DNA from: Alicyclobacillaceae bacterium
GTDB lineage: Bacteria; Bacillota; Bacilli; Kyrpidiales; Kyrpidiaceae
DNA length: 64,000 nucleotides
Assembly (NCBI GenBank): GCA_029961045.1
Contig: JASBVN010000024.1
Location: 1-64,000 of the forward strand
Direction of reading: 5' to 3'
Positions within the stretch are counted from its first letter, which is position 1. Each line of letters opens with the position of its first letter. A model generated the notes under the pieces. The model ran no database searches. It saw only the letters and a list, made by a program, of their open reading frames with translations, and was not told the DNA's origin. Positions 8,469-16,628 of this stretch are shown one piece after another. Both the position numbers and the translations under genes were made by a program.

Positions 8469-9903
8469 GAGCCTTTCCTCCCTTTTGGCCGGGTGATTCC
8501 TTTTCTAACTCCGGCCACAAATCCCGGAAGCGCCGGCGGGCCAAAGCGGGGAAATCGCGGCTATCGGTCCAGCCCTTCAACCCCGGGACACGGGGGGCCA
8601 TATGCCCGTCCCGAACCCAAAGGCGCAGCAATTTTTCCGCCGCGCCGACCGCCACTTTGTACTTTTTGGCGGCGCCGAACACTCGCCGAAAGGCGCGGAA
8701 GGCCGCCCGTTCCGCCATTCCCGCCTTCCCCGCGGCGACGTACCGGGCCCGGTGGCGGACGAGCAGATCGTGCAACGGGATCTTCACCGGACAAGCCTCG
8801 GAACAGGCTGCACACAACGTGGAAGCAAAGGGCAGGTCTCCCCAGCGATCCAGATCGTCTTGCAGCAGCGGAGTGATCACGGCTCCGATCGGCCCCGGGT
8901 AGACCCATCCGTAAGCGTGGCCTCCGATTTGCCGGTAGACGGGACAGACGTTCAAACAGGCGCCGCACCGGATGCAGTACAGCGCCTCCCGAAAGCGCGG
9001 ATCCCGCAGCAGCCGGCTGCGCCCGTTGTCGACGATCACCAGGTGAAATTCCTCGGGACCGTCGGACTCTCCCTCTCTTCTCGGCCCGCTGACGATCGTC
9101 ACATAGCTGGTCAACTTCTGCCCGGTACCGCTGCGGGGCAACAGGTGCATCATCACCTCCAGGTCCTCCAGGGTGGGCACGATCCGCTCCATGCCCATGA
9201 CGGCGATATGCACCGGGGGAAGGCTGGTGACCATCCGGCCGTTTCCCTCGTTGGTGAACAAGCACACGGATCCCGTCTCCGCCACGGCAAAATTGCAACC
9301 CGTGATCCCGATGTCCGCCCTCAAGAATTCCTCCCGGAGCCGGCGCCGGGCGAACGCCGCCAGGCTTTCCGTATCCGGCGCCACCGGACGGCCCGCCTCG
9401 CGGCTGAACAATTCAGCAATTTGCTGTCTGTTTTTGTGAATGGCCGGGCCGATGATGTGGGATGGCATTTCCCCCGCCAACTGCACGATGTACTCGCCCA
9501 AATCCGTTTCCACCGCGCGCACCCCGATCTCTTCGAGGGCCCGGTTCAAGCGGACCTCTTCGGAGACCATGGACTTCGACTTGATGACCGAGCGGGCCCC
9601 CCGCCGAGCGGCGATCTCGGTGACCACCCGAACCACATCGGCGGCCTCCCGGCACAGGTGGACCTGTCCGCCGTTTGCCCGGACCCGATCGGTCAGCCTT
9701 CCCAAGTAAAAATCGAGGTTGTCGATCACATGGGCCCGGATGGCTCGGCCGCGATCCCTTAAACGTTCCCAATCCTCATAGGACTGCTGGGCCAGCCTCC
9801 TGCCGAGGAACAACTTATCGGTGGTGGTCTTCACCGCACGCCGGAGAAACTCGTCCCGCAAGGCGGCCGATGCCCGTTCCTTCATGGTCGATCGCGGCGT
9901 CAC
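8461..9903 (-). CDS. lutB: Lactate utilization protein B (iron-sulfur)
   Basis: A 480-residue subunit with an N-terminal LUD domain (ITGCNFAVAETGSVCLFTNEG, LPPVHIAVMGMERIVPTLED) and a C-terminal double ferredoxin-like domain with CIRCGACLNVCPVYR and CAACSEACPVK, which should bind two 4Fe-4S clusters. It passes electrons from lactate oxidation in the LutABC complex. Its length matches B. subtilis LutB. The GTG at 9903 is chosen because GGAGGAGG lies seven bases upstream and it overlaps the lutA stop as GTGA; an ATG six codons inside has no ribosome site. Confidence 0.94.
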   Translation of the reverse strand: MTPRSTMKERASAALRDEFLRRAVKTTTDKLFLGRRLAQQSYEDWERLRDRGRAIRAHVIDNLDFYLGRLTDRVRANGGQVHLCREAADVVRVVTEIAARRGARSVIKSKSMVSEEVRLNRALEEIGVRAVETDLGEYIVQLAGEMPSHIIGPAIHKNRQQIAELFSREAGRPVAPDTESLAAFARRRLREEFLRADIGITGCNFAVAETGSVCLFTNEGNGRMVTSLPPVHIAVMGMERIVPTLEDLEVMMHLLPRSGTGQKLTSYVTIVSGPRREGESDGPEEFHLVIVDNGRSRLLRDPRFREALYCIRCGACLNVCPVYRQIGGHAYGWVYPGPIGAVITPLLQDDLDRWGDLPFASTLCAACSEACPVKIPLHDLLVRHRARYVAAGKAGMAERAAFRAFRRVFGAAKKYKVAVGAAEKLLRLWVRDGHMAPRVPGLKGWTDSRDFPALARRRFRDLWPELEKESPGQKGGKAHG

Positions 9904-10625
9904 GCCAACCCCTCCTCCAGCAATTGCGCCAAATGCAGCACCCTGATCGGCGAACCGAGCCTCCGGAGCCGCCCCCCGATGTTCATCAGGCAACCCATAT
10001 CCGTCCCCACCAGGACATCGGCCCCGGTGCCCATGACGTTCCGAGCTTTGTCGGTGGCGATCGCCCCGGAGACCTCGCCGAATTTCACGGAGAACGTGCC
10101 GCCGAAACCGCAACACTCCTCGGCAAAGGGCAAATCCACCAGCTCGAGGCCCCGAACCCGGCGCAATAGAATCAACGGCGCGTCCCCGATTCCCAGCAAC
10201 CGCGTCGCGTGACAGGAAGGGTGGTAAACGGCCTTCGCCGGAAACCGGGCCCCCAAGTCCCGGACTCCGAGAATCTCCACCAAAAACTGGCTTAATTCAT
10301 AGGTTTTTTCTGATAACTCCTTCGCCAAGGATCCCACCGGAGAGGTCCCGGCCCACAGCTCTCCGTACCCGTGGCGGATCATCCCCGCACACGAACCGGA
10401 AGGGGTGACGATATAATCGCTGTCCGCGAAGGATTCCAGCCAGACCTGGGCCACGGCCCCGGCCTCCCGGTGAAAGCCGGCGTTGAAAGCCGGCTGGCCG
10501 CAACAAGTCTGTTCCGGCGGAAAATCGACCTCCACTCCCAGCCGTCGCAGAAGTCGAACCGCGCTGACACCCACTTCCGGAAAACAGGCGTCCACCAGAC
10601 AGGTGACAAACAAAGACACCCGCAA
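9900..10625 (-). CDS. lutA: Lactate utilization protein A (CCG domain)
   Basis: A 241-residue cysteine-rich protein with two CCG repeats, CCGQPAFNAG and CCGFGGTFSVK, each with an upstream partner cysteine (FVTCLVDACFP, YHPSCHATRLLG). This is the GlcF/HdrB type of cluster-binding domain in LutA. A TTG start at 10623-10625 is proposed: GAGGGGG lies about eight bases upstream and the length then matches LutA. No ATG exists near the homologous N-terminus. It heads lutABC. The leader up to the cbiO stop is AT-rich, with possible weak -10 boxes (TAAAAT on the minus strand near 10678-10683). A possible CcpA or LutR site was not recognised. Confidence 0.93.
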   Translation of the reverse strand: MRVSLFVTCLVDACFPEVGVSAVRLLRRLGVEVDFPPEQTCCGQPAFNAGFHREAGAVAQVWLESFADSDYIVTPSGSCAGMIRHGYGELWAGTSPVGSLAKELSEKTYELSQFLVEILGVRDLGARFPAKAVYHPSCHATRLLGIGDAPLILLRRVRGLELVDLPFAEECCGFGGTFSVKFGEVSGAIATDKARNVMGTGADVLVGTDMGCLMNIGGRLRRLGSPIRVLHLAQLLEEGLA

Positions 10626-10726
10626 AACCGCCGTCCCCCTCGCCGCCTCCCATTCTTCTCTTTGAAGCGTGGATTTTATTTTATCATAAATGTTGGAAAG
10701 AATGAACGGGGCGGGATAGGTGGATG

Positions 10727-11578
10727 TCAAGGAGTAACCGCCAGATTCATCAACCATTGAACGATCGCCAGATCTTCTTGGCCCGAGCCGGCCTCCACTT
10801 CCGACGGCGCCCTCGCCCGCCAAATCCGGCGCAACCAATAATCCACGGGAGCGCCCAAACCTAATTCCTGCAAGACCTCCGGCTGCGACGCCAGCCGTTC
10901 CGGCTCTCCTTCCACCGCCACGCGCCCCTCGTGTAGGACCACGATCCAGTCGGCCCAGGCAAAGGCGACATCCAAATCGTGGGTGGCCATCAGCACCGTG
11001 GTTCCTTGGCGGTGAATGGCGGCTAATTCCTTCAGAAGCAGGTGGACGTGGGGACGGTCCAAAAATGCGGTCGGTTCGTCGAGAAGCAGCAAGGACGGTT
11101 CCATGGCCATCACGCCCGCCAGGGCGACCCATTTTTTTTGCCCGAGGCTGAGCCGGTGAACCGGGCGGTCCGCCAGGGAAATTAATCCGAATCGCTTGAG
11201 AGTTTTTTGAACCTGCTCGACGACTTCTTGTTCTGTGAAGCCCAAATTGAACAACCCGTACGACACATCTTCCGCCACCGTATTGGCGACGATCTGTTGT
11301 TCAGGATCCTGAAACACCAAACCGACTTGGCGGCGTAGGGCCGTTAAGGAACGGCGATCGTACTGGACCGGGGCGCCGTTGAACCAGACGGCCCCCCGCT
11401 GCGGGCGCAAAATGCCATTGGCATGAAGGAGCAGTGTGGATTTTCCCGAACCGTTTCTGCCGAGCAGGGCACAGCGGCATCCGGCCGGAATCCGCAAGGT
11501 GAGGTCGCGCAGGGCGGCGATTCCCTCATTGCCGGGGTATGCGAAGCACACGTTGTGAAATTCCAACATCCATGTCAC
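10727..11578 (-). CDS. cbiO: Cobalt ECF transporter ATPase
   Basis: A 283-residue ABC ATPase of the energy-coupling-factor cobalt importer. It shows Walker A GRNGSGKSTLL, the Q-loop VFQDPEQQIVANTVAEDVSYG typical of ECF ATPases, a signature loop LSLGQKKWVALAGVMAM, Walker B LLLLDEPTAFLD, and a switch histidine in MATHDLDVA. The GTG at 11578 overlaps the cbiQ stop (GTGA) and has GGAGGAGG eight bases upstream; an ATG three codons inside lacks a site at the right distance. The C-terminal extension after about residue 230 is variable in the family. It is last in cbiMNQO. Confidence 0.94.
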   Translation of the reverse strand: MTWMLEFHNVCFAYPGNEGIAALRDLTLRIPAGCRCALLGRNGSGKSTLLLHANGILRPQRGAVWFNGAPVQYDRRSLTALRRQVGLVFQDPEQQIVANTVAEDVSYGLFNLGFTEQEVVEQVQKTLKRFGLISLADRPVHRLSLGQKKWVALAGVMAMEPSLLLLDEPTAFLDRPHVHLLLKELAAIHRQGTTVLMATHDLDVAFAWADWIVVLHEGRVAVEGEPERLASQPEVLQELGLGAPVDYWLRRIWRARAPSEVEAGSGQEDLAIVQWLMNLAVTP

Positions 11579-12378
11579 AATCCGATCCTCCTCCAGAACA
11601 CCCATAACGCCACCACAAACATCCCGGCGATCGCTTCCGCAACCAGCCGCCGTTCCGGACGGCGAAAAGAGCGGGCGAGGACGCGGAACTCGCCGGTGTC
11701 GTTGCGGGAGGCCAAACCCAGAGCGACGCGATCCTGTTGCCGGATCATGTCCTGAAGCAGGTGGGCGCCCAGCAGGCCGGCGTCCCGCAGAGATCGCCAT
11801 CCTCCGGGGAACCCGCCCCGTGCCGTCATAGCCGTATAGCGCCGCTCCGAAACATCGAGCAGGACAAACACAAACCGGTAAGTCCATCCGATCAAATCGG
11901 TCAACACGGCCGGCACTCCCAAGCGGCGCAGAAGGGCGGAGAGATCCGTCACCGGACAGGTCAACAATAAAAAATACAAGCAGGTCGCGGCGGCCGCCGC
12001 CCGGAGAACCGCTTGTCCATAGGCCTCGAGTCCCTTCAGGGACACCGACCACTGCCATCCAAAAAAGGTCCACCCGGCGAGAGAGTCGCCGGCCGGGCCG
12101 GGAGGGAGAGGGGCTGCGGACACATGCAGCAAAAAGGCCGGCGCGCCGGCCGCCAGAAAGGCGGCCGGCATCACCAGCAAGCGTCCGTAGATCTTAAACG
12201 GAATGCCGGCATATCCCACCGTCCATATGCCCATCCACAGGCCGATCGCAGTTTGGACCGGGGCATCGCCGGCCAGGCAACCCGCGAGGGCCACCAGGGC
12301 CAATCCCGCTTTCCAGGCGGGAGACCAATGGGCGAGGCGATTGAGATAGGCGAAACTGTCGAGTTTCCGGATCAGCAT
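11575..12378 (-). CDS. cbiQ: Cobalt ECF transporter T component
   Basis: A 267-residue transmembrane coupling protein with about six hydrophobic segments. The T-component motif region SERRYTAMTARGGFPGGWRSL and the later RQQDRVALGLASRN correspond to the conserved A-R-G helices that contact the ATPase. It starts at the ATG 12376-12378, six bases after the cbiN stop, and its stop overlaps cbiO. In the complex it transmits ATP hydrolysis by CbiO to the CbiM/CbiN substrate unit. Confidence 0.93.
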   Translation of the reverse strand: MLIRKLDSFAYLNRLAHWSPAWKAGLALVALAGCLAGDAPVQTAIGLWMGIWTVGYAGIPFKIYGRLLVMPAAFLAAGAPAFLLHVSAAPLPPGPAGDSLAGWTFFGWQWSVSLKGLEAYGQAVLRAAAAATCLYFLLLTCPVTDLSALLRRLGVPAVLTDLIGWTYRFVFVLLDVSERRYTAMTARGGFPGGWRSLRDAGLLGAHLLQDMIRQQDRVALGLASRNDTGEFRVLARSFRRPERRLVAEAIAGMFVVALWVFWRRIGL

Positions 12379-12384
12379 CGCGGG

Positions 12385-12678
12385 TTATTCGCTCCCCTTC
12401 CTACCGGTCCCTCTTCCCCGGTACCACCCCATCACGTAGCCGAGGATGCCTCCGCCGATCCCCGCTTGTAACGAGAAGAGCAGGGTTTCGACTTCGGGTC
12501 CCGGAGGTTCAAACAAAGGCCGGGTCCAGGGGGTATAACCTCCCGGGGCGGCGGACTGAATCGCTTCTGCGGCCCGATCGTCGGTTCCGGAAAATTCGGC
12601 GCCGCGAGCCCACCACAATGGTCCGAACCCCAACAGAAGAACCAACGCGATGCCCAACAGCTTGGACGCGCGCGACAT
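12385..12678 (-). CDS. cbiN: Cobalt transport protein CbiN
   Basis: A 97-residue small membrane protein with two hydrophobic segments (LLGIALVLLLGFGPLWW near residues 7-23 and LLFSLQAGIGGGILGYVMGWY near 65-85). Between them is the CbiN motif EFSGTDDRAAEAIQ. CbiN helps load cobalt onto CbiM. The ATG at 12676-12678 follows GGAGGG and lies one base after the cbiM stop. Its N-terminal hydrophobic stretch acts as a membrane anchor. Length and position are typical. Confidence 0.92.
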   Translation of the reverse strand: MSRASKLLGIALVLLLGFGPLWWARGAEFSGTDDRAAEAIQSAAPGGYTPWTRPLFEPPGPEVETLLFSLQAGIGGGILGYVMGWYRGRGTGRKGSE

Positions 12679-12679
12679 G

Positions 12680-13447
12680 TCAACGCCCTCCTTGTTGTTC
12701 AACAAGCCCCTTTGGAGCTTTGAAGCGCTCTAAAAGCTGCTGTTTCGCGACCCAATCCAACAACAGGACCGTCAACACCCCTTCGCTGACGGCGAGGGGG
12801 ATCTGGGTCACGGCGAAAATGCCGGCAAATTTCAAAAAGGAGGCGGCCACGCCGCCGGCCGGCGACGGGAAGGCCAAAGCCAACTGCAAGGAAGTGACCA
12901 CATAGGTAACCAGATCGGAAAGGAAGGCCGCCAAAAACCAGCCTCCTTTGCGCCCCTTCTCCCAACGGGAGAAGAGCCGGTAAGCGCCGTAGCCGACCAG
13001 GGGACCGACCACCGCCATCGCGAAGGCATTCGCACCGAGAGTCGTCAGCCCTCCATGGGCCAAGAGGAGAGCTTGAAACAGCAGGACGATGGTGCCAAGG
13101 ACCGCCATCGGAAGAGGGCCAAAGAGCACCGCACCCAGTCCCGTGCCGGTCGGATGAGAACTACTCCCCGTCACCGAGGGGATTTTGAGAGCGGAGAGGA
13201 CGAAGGTGAAAGCACCGGCCAAGGCCAGCATCAATTTTCGATCCGGATATCGGCGCAAGGTGCGGCGGACGGCAACCAGGCCCGCAACAAAGAAGGGGAG
13301 GAAGATGCCGTACCAGATTAGACACCAATTGAGCGGTAAAAACCCTTCCATAATGTGCATGGCGTGAGCTTCAGCCGGCACGCCGATCCCCAGCCAGAGG
13401 GCGAGTCCCACCGCCAAGGCCCATTTACCGAAACGAGATTGTTTCAT
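12680..13447 (-). CDS. cbiM: Cobalt ECF transporter substrate-binding membrane protein
   Basis: A 255-residue integral membrane protein that binds and imports Co2+. After a cleavable or removed N-terminal hydrophobic segment (residues about 8-26) comes [16 protein letters not shown], which supplies the N-terminal metal-binding His pair of Cbi[29 protein letters not shown] holds the second conserved His-containing motif. The ATG at 13445-13447 follows AAAGGAGGT. It is first in cbiMNQO and is preceded by a cobalamin riboswitch, which fits cobalt supply for B12. Confidence 0.95.
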   Translation of the reverse strand: MKQSRFGKWALAVGLALWLGIGVPAEAHAMHIMEGFLPLNWCLIWYGIFLPFFVAGLVAVRRTLRRYPDRKLMLALAGAFTFVLSALKIPSVTGSSSHPTGTGLGAVLFGPLPMAVLGTIVLLFQALLLAHGGLTTLGANAFAMAVVGPLVGYGAYRLFSRWEKGRKGGWFLAAFLSDLVTYVVTSLQLALAFPSPAGGVAASFLKFAGIFAVTQIPLAVSEGVLTVLLLDWVAKQQLLERFKAPKGLVEQQGGR

Positions 13448-13480
13448 CGGCCAAACCTCCTTTTGTTTCTTCCACAAGGA

Positions 13481-13512
13481 TAAAAAAGCCTCCAATCCTG
13501 ACGGTTGGAGGC
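13481..13512 (-). terminator. Riboswitch-controlled terminator before cbiM
   Basis: Read on the minus strand, GCCTCCAA (13512-13505), a 9-base loop, TTGGAGGC (13495-13488) and six T residues form a textbook intrinsic terminator about 35 bases before cbiM. Its first arm can alternatively pair with 13548-13555 (see the findings). Confidence 0.92.
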
Positions 13513-13587
13513 AACACGTCCTTACGCACGAGATCGCCCTGTGTCTCTTGCCTCCACCTCGCCTTTCCGCGAAGGCACTCCGGTGGC

Positions 13588-13770
13588 TCGACCAGGTAGG
13601 TCTCCTGGCTTCCGGGTCATCGCGCTTTTCCGCCTTCCCCGACAATGTCGAGTGGCCAAAATCTCTTTGGAAAAGAACTCGCCGGTTACAGTGGCGGGAC
13701 CGCTCGGGACTTGCACCCGATTCCCTGTTACCCCCTGGACCGCAGGGGCACCTGGCCGAGAAACCTAGAT
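13588..13770 (-). promoter_or_regulatory. Cobalamin (B12) riboswitch
   Basis: On the minus strand the leader contains the AdoCbl aptamer landmarks in order: GGGGTAACAGGGAA, GGTGCAAGTCCCGAGCGG, the B12-box-type GCCACTG near 13700, and the closing AAGCCAGGAGACCTACCTGG (13611-13592). It lies upstream of cbiM with a terminator behind it, so cobalamin binding should stop transcription of the cobalt importer. The gap 13448-13884 is fully explained by this leader and its promoter; no gene is seen in it. Boundaries are approximate. Confidence 0.93.
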
Positions 13771-13802
13771 TGTCAAGTTTTCTGCGACAGATTTGCCATT
13801 TA

Positions 13803-13831
13803 GATTTACATTTCTACACCGGTAGGGTCAA
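13803..13831 (-). promoter_or_regulatory. Candidate promoter for the cbi riboswitch leader
   Basis: On the minus strand TTGACC (13831-13826), a 17-base spacer and TAAATC (13808-13803) would start RNA about 25 bases before the aptamer. The -35 is good and the -10 is poor. Confidence 0.42.
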
Positions 13832-13884
13832 TCCCTGCTGCCCCCTTAAACTTTACCTCCTGGAGGGAGAAAAGAGGTGCACGG

Positions 13885-14736
13885 TCACCGATCCCCCGGG
13901 GAAAGGCCGAAGGAACGGCGCCACCCGATGCGCCGGCCTCCAAGGGCCGTCACCGCCCCGTACACCGTGGCCGCCGTCAACACAATGGCGGCTCCAGACG
14001 CGACATTGAGGTAGTAGGAAACATAGAGGCCGACCAAGGCGCTGAACAGCGCCACCGACACCGCCGCCGCCATCATGTGCTTCATGGATTTGGCGATCTG
14101 CCAGGCCGTTGCGGCCGGAATGACGAGAAGGGCCGTGACCAGGATGACTCCGACCGTCTGCATGGCGCTGACGACACCGACGGCGACGAGGCACAAAAAC
14201 GCCCGGTCGATCCACGCCCCCGGCACTCCCGCCGCTCGGGCGCCTTCCGGATCGAAGGTCAAAAACACCATCTCTCTGTAAAACAGCGTCATAAACGCGA
14301 TCACCGCCGCCATCACGGCAACGACCGCCGCCACGTCCCCTCCCCGCAGGGCGAGAACGTCCCCGAACAGATAAGCGGTCAGATCGGTGGTATACCATTT
14401 TACGAGACTGATCAACAGCACGCCCAACGCCATCGAAGAGGAAAAGACCACCCCCACCGCGGTGTCCATCCCGGACTTCCTCCTGCGTCCGAGCCACGCG
14501 ATCACCAGGGCCAACCCCACCGTGTAAAGACTTCCGAACAGGTACAAATTCCACCCGAGGCTGTAGGCAATCGCCAGCCCGCCGAGGGAGCCGTGGGCCA
14601 GCCCCTCTCCGATGAAGGCCATTCCCCGCAACACCACAAAAACTCCGAGAACGGCGCAAGTGACGGCCACCGCCGCCGAACCCGCCAAAGCCCTCCACAT
14701 AAAATCCCATTCAAACGGCGCCCACAGCCCGCTCAC
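13885..14736 (-). CDS. znuB: Zinc/manganese ABC transporter permease (ZnuB family)
   Basis: A 283-residue polytopic protein with eight to nine hydrophobic segments. It carries the family segments GMAFIGEGLAHGSLGGLAIAY near the N-terminus and MQTVGVILVTALLVIPAATAW, the conserved metal-permease region. It forms the channel of a high-affinity zinc importer with the adjacent ATPase and binding protein. The GTG at 14736 overlaps the ATPase stop as GTGA, with AAGGAGG about ten bases upstream. It is the last gene of the operon. Zinc rather than manganese is inferred from the Zur-like boxes. Confidence 0.92.
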   Translation of the reverse strand: MSGLWAPFEWDFMWRALAGSAAVAVTCAVLGVFVVLRGMAFIGEGLAHGSLGGLAIAYSLGWNLYLFGSLYTVGLALVIAWLGRRRKSGMDTAVGVVFSSSMALGVLLISLVKWYTTDLTAYLFGDVLALRGGDVAAVVAVMAAVIAFMTLFYREMVFLTFDPEGARAAGVPGAWIDRAFLCLVAVGVVSAMQTVGVILVTALLVIPAATAWQIAKSMKHMMAAAVSVALFSALVGLYVSYYLNVASGAAIVLTAATVYGAVTALGGRRIGWRRSFGLSPGDR

Positions 14737-15485
14737 CGGACGGCCCCCTCCTTTTCTCCCGGTTCTGCCGGAAGGCCGAACGCCGCCGCCAATGCTCCGC
14801 TCCGCCGGACCTCCTCATAAGTCCCTTCGCCGATCAGGCGGCGGTTGACACACCAAATCCGATGGTACAGGCGGAGGTTCGAAGCATCCAATTCGTGGGT
14901 CACTTGAATCACCGCGACGCCTTCGCGGCTGAGTCCGTCCACGAGGTGCCGAACGGAATCTTGGGTCGGAACGTCCAATCCGGTCACCGGTTCGTCCAGA
15001 AACAGCACTGGAGCCTCCCGGACGAGGGCCCGGGCGATCAAAGCCCGCTGGCGTTGTCCCCCGGACAGATCGCCGAACCGCCGGTTCCGCAACTCCGCCA
15101 ACCCCACCGCTTCAAGGGCGGCGGCGATTGCCTCACGGTCCCGGCGGCTTAGAAAACGACGCCGCCCAGGCCGGCCGATTCTCCCCATAGCCACCACGTC
15201 CCACACCGTCACCGGCATGTCGAGGATCGTGGAAGCGTGCTGGGGTACATACGCCGCCCGGGACGGAGGTTTGCCGGGAACCACCCGTTCTCCGGCCACC
15301 TCTACATATCCGACCGCGTGGGGAACCAATCCGAGCATCACCTTGAGCAGCGTGCTCTTCCCCGCCCCGTTGGGGCCCACCACCGCCACCCTCTCGCCGG
15401 GGTGTACCTCCGCCTTGACGCCGACCAGGACCGCTTCCCGTCCGTAGGCCGCGTGGACATCCAGCAACCGGACTATGGCACCCAA
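14733..15485 (-). CDS. znuC: Zinc/manganese ABC transporter ATPase (ZnuC family)
   Basis: A 250-residue ABC ATPase with Walker A VVGPNGAGKSTLLKV, the Q-loop AAYVPQHASTILDMPVTVWD typical of metal-type ATPases, signature LSGGQRQRALIARAL, Walker B VLFLDEPVTGLD and switch VTHELDA. A TTG start at 15485 is proposed because GGGAGGTGAGATCG places an ideal site before it; the family N-terminus (VRLLDVHAAYG) then falls at the usual place. It lies five bases after the znuA stop and overlaps znuB. Confidence 0.92.
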   Translation of the reverse strand: MGAIVRLLDVHAAYGREAVLVGVKAEVHPGERVAVVGPNGAGKSTLLKVMLGLVPHAVGYVEVAGERVVPGKPPSRAAYVPQHASTILDMPVTVWDVVAMGRIGRPGRRRFLSRRDREAIAAALEAVGLAELRNRRFGDLSGGQRQRALIARALVREAPVLFLDEPVTGLDVPTQDSVRHLVDGLSREGVAVIQVTHELDASNLRLYHRIWCVNRRLIGEGTYEEVRRSGALAAAFGLPAEPGEKEGAVR

Positions 15486-15490
15486 CGATC

Positions 15491-16414
15491 TCACCTCCCG
15501 GACAACGCCCCCACAATCAGCTGTACATCGAACTTCATCATGTCTATATAAGTATCCGCTCCGGCTCCCCCGACGGTATCGTCGAGCAGTCCGTCGACAA
15601 ACCGGACACCGGCGTCCGCCGCCAGGCGTTGCACCAATTTCGGGTTGAACCCCTCCTCGCCGAACACCGCCGGCACCCGCCGTTCTTTCACGGCCGTGAG
15701 GATTTTCGCGTATTCCTGAGCCGAAGGTTCCGCTTGTTCCGATGAAACCAGGTAGATGTAATCCAGTCCGTATTCCCGGCAAAAATACGGCCAAGCGTCG
15801 TGAAACACCACCATCGTGCGACGGTCGGGCGGAATTTGGGCAATTTGTTCGCGGATCCACGCGTCGAGTTCCCGCAGGCGATCGATGTAAGCCTTCGCCC
15901 GTTCTTGGTAGCCGGTCGCGCCGGCCGGATCGACCTGTGCGAGAGTGTCCCGGATTTTCTCCACATAGCGAATCGCGTAAGACGGCGCGAGCCACATGTG
16001 CGGATTCTGCCCTTCCTCCCCGCCGCCGAGGGCCTGAAGTCCGTCCGAGAGGACGACCACTTTCAGATCGGACCGTCCGCTGCTCTGAATCAGCTTTTCC
16101 AGATACGTTTCTTCACCCAGCCCGTTGGCTATAAAGACTTTCGCACCCGCCACGGCCCGGATGTCGCTCGGTTTCGGGGCGAAATCGTGCGGATCGGTCC
16201 CCGGTGCCACAAGGGCGGTCACCGCGACGCGGTCTCCCCCGACTTGCCGGATCATGTCCGCCAGCGGTGTAATGCTGGTGACAACGGCCACTTTATCCCC
16301 GGAACCGCCCTCGGCGCCGGCATTCCCGGTCGGTGCGGCGCGCCCGCAACCGGCCAAGGCCGCGATCAACGCGAGGGCCCAACACCACACCTTCCATCCT
16401 CGTCTTGCCCCCAT
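15491..16414 (-). CDS. znuA: Zinc-binding lipoprotein of ABC importer (ZnuA family)
   Basis: A 307-residue solute-binding lipoprotein with signal peptide and lipobox LAGC at residues about 20-23. Metal ligands are expected from DPHDFAPKPSD, NPHMWLAPS, VFHDAWPYF and the C-terminal DDTVGG acidic region. This is the cluster A-I (ZnuA/PsaA/TroA) layout. The His-rich loop of some ZnuA proteins is absent; a GGGEEGQ segment stands before the second histidine. The ATG at 16414 follows GGAGGGG. Transcription starts at a strong promoter whose start region is covered by a Zur-like box. Specificity for Zn rather than Mn is inferred from that box. Confidence 0.92.
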   Translation of the reverse strand: MGARRGWKVWCWALALIAALAGCGRAAPTGNAGAEGGSGDKVAVVTSITPLADMIRQVGGDRVAVTALVAPGTDPHDFAPKPSDIRAVAGAKVFIANGLGEETYLEKLIQSSGRSDLKVVVLSDGLQALGGGEEGQNPHMWLAPSYAIRYVEKIRDTLAQVDPAGATGYQERAKAYIDRLRELDAWIREQIAQIPPDRRTMVVFHDAWPYFCREYGLDYIYLVSSEQAEPSAQEYAKILTAVKERRVPAVFGEEGFNPKLVQRLAADAGVRFVDGLLDDTVGGAGADTYIDMMKFDVQLIVGALSGR

Positions 16415-16429
16415 GCGCTCCCCTCCAAT

Positions 16430-16444
16430 TCGGAATGATTACGA
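16430..16444. promoter_or_regulatory. Zur-like operator 1 (znuA side)
   Basis: TCGGAATGATTACGA is a 7-1-7 inverted repeat that differs at one position in each orientation from the Bacillus Zur box TCGTAATNATTACGA. It lies just downstream of the znuA -10 box and overlaps the proposed -35 of the zur promoter. Confidence 0.8.
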
Positions 16445-16467
16445 TTACTTGTGAGATCGAGTATAAT
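16439..16467 (+). promoter_or_regulatory. Candidate sigma-A promoter of zur
   Basis: TTACGA (16439-16444), 17 bases, and a perfect TATAAT (16462-16467). The -35 lies inside Zur-like operator 1, which would give divergent control from one site. Confidence 0.5.
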
Positions 16468-16488
16468 ATGAACGAGAATATTGGTCAA
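16460..16488 (-). promoter_or_regulatory. Sigma-A promoter of the znuA operon
   Basis: On the minus strand TTGACC (16488-16483), 17 bases, and TATACT (16465-16460). It is a near-consensus promoter about 45 bases upstream of the znuA start. Confidence 0.8.
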
Positions 16489-16507
16489 AGGGAATGAAGA
16501 TCCTAAT

Positions 16508-16522
16508 TCGGAATGATTCCGA
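16508..16522. promoter_or_regulatory. Zur-like operator 2 (zur side)
   Basis: TCGGAATGATTCCGA is a perfect 7-1-7 palindrome, closely related to operator 1 (one base different). It lies about 105 bases before the zur start, downstream of the proposed zur promoter and upstream of the znuA -35. Confidence 0.75.
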
Positions 16523-16628
16523 TTTATGGCTCCCGGACACCGGTTTTCGGAACCGGAGGGCCAAAAGGGCGGAACCGCCGTCCTCCGCGCCGTTTCGCGA
16601 TCCGGTTTCATTTTTCTGCAAAGGGGGC

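Noticed and set aside
10673..10706. Promoter for lutABC (TTCATT, 17 bases, TAAAAT on the minus strand)
   Set aside because: The -35 is too weak; only the AT-rich leader is mentioned in the lutA entry.
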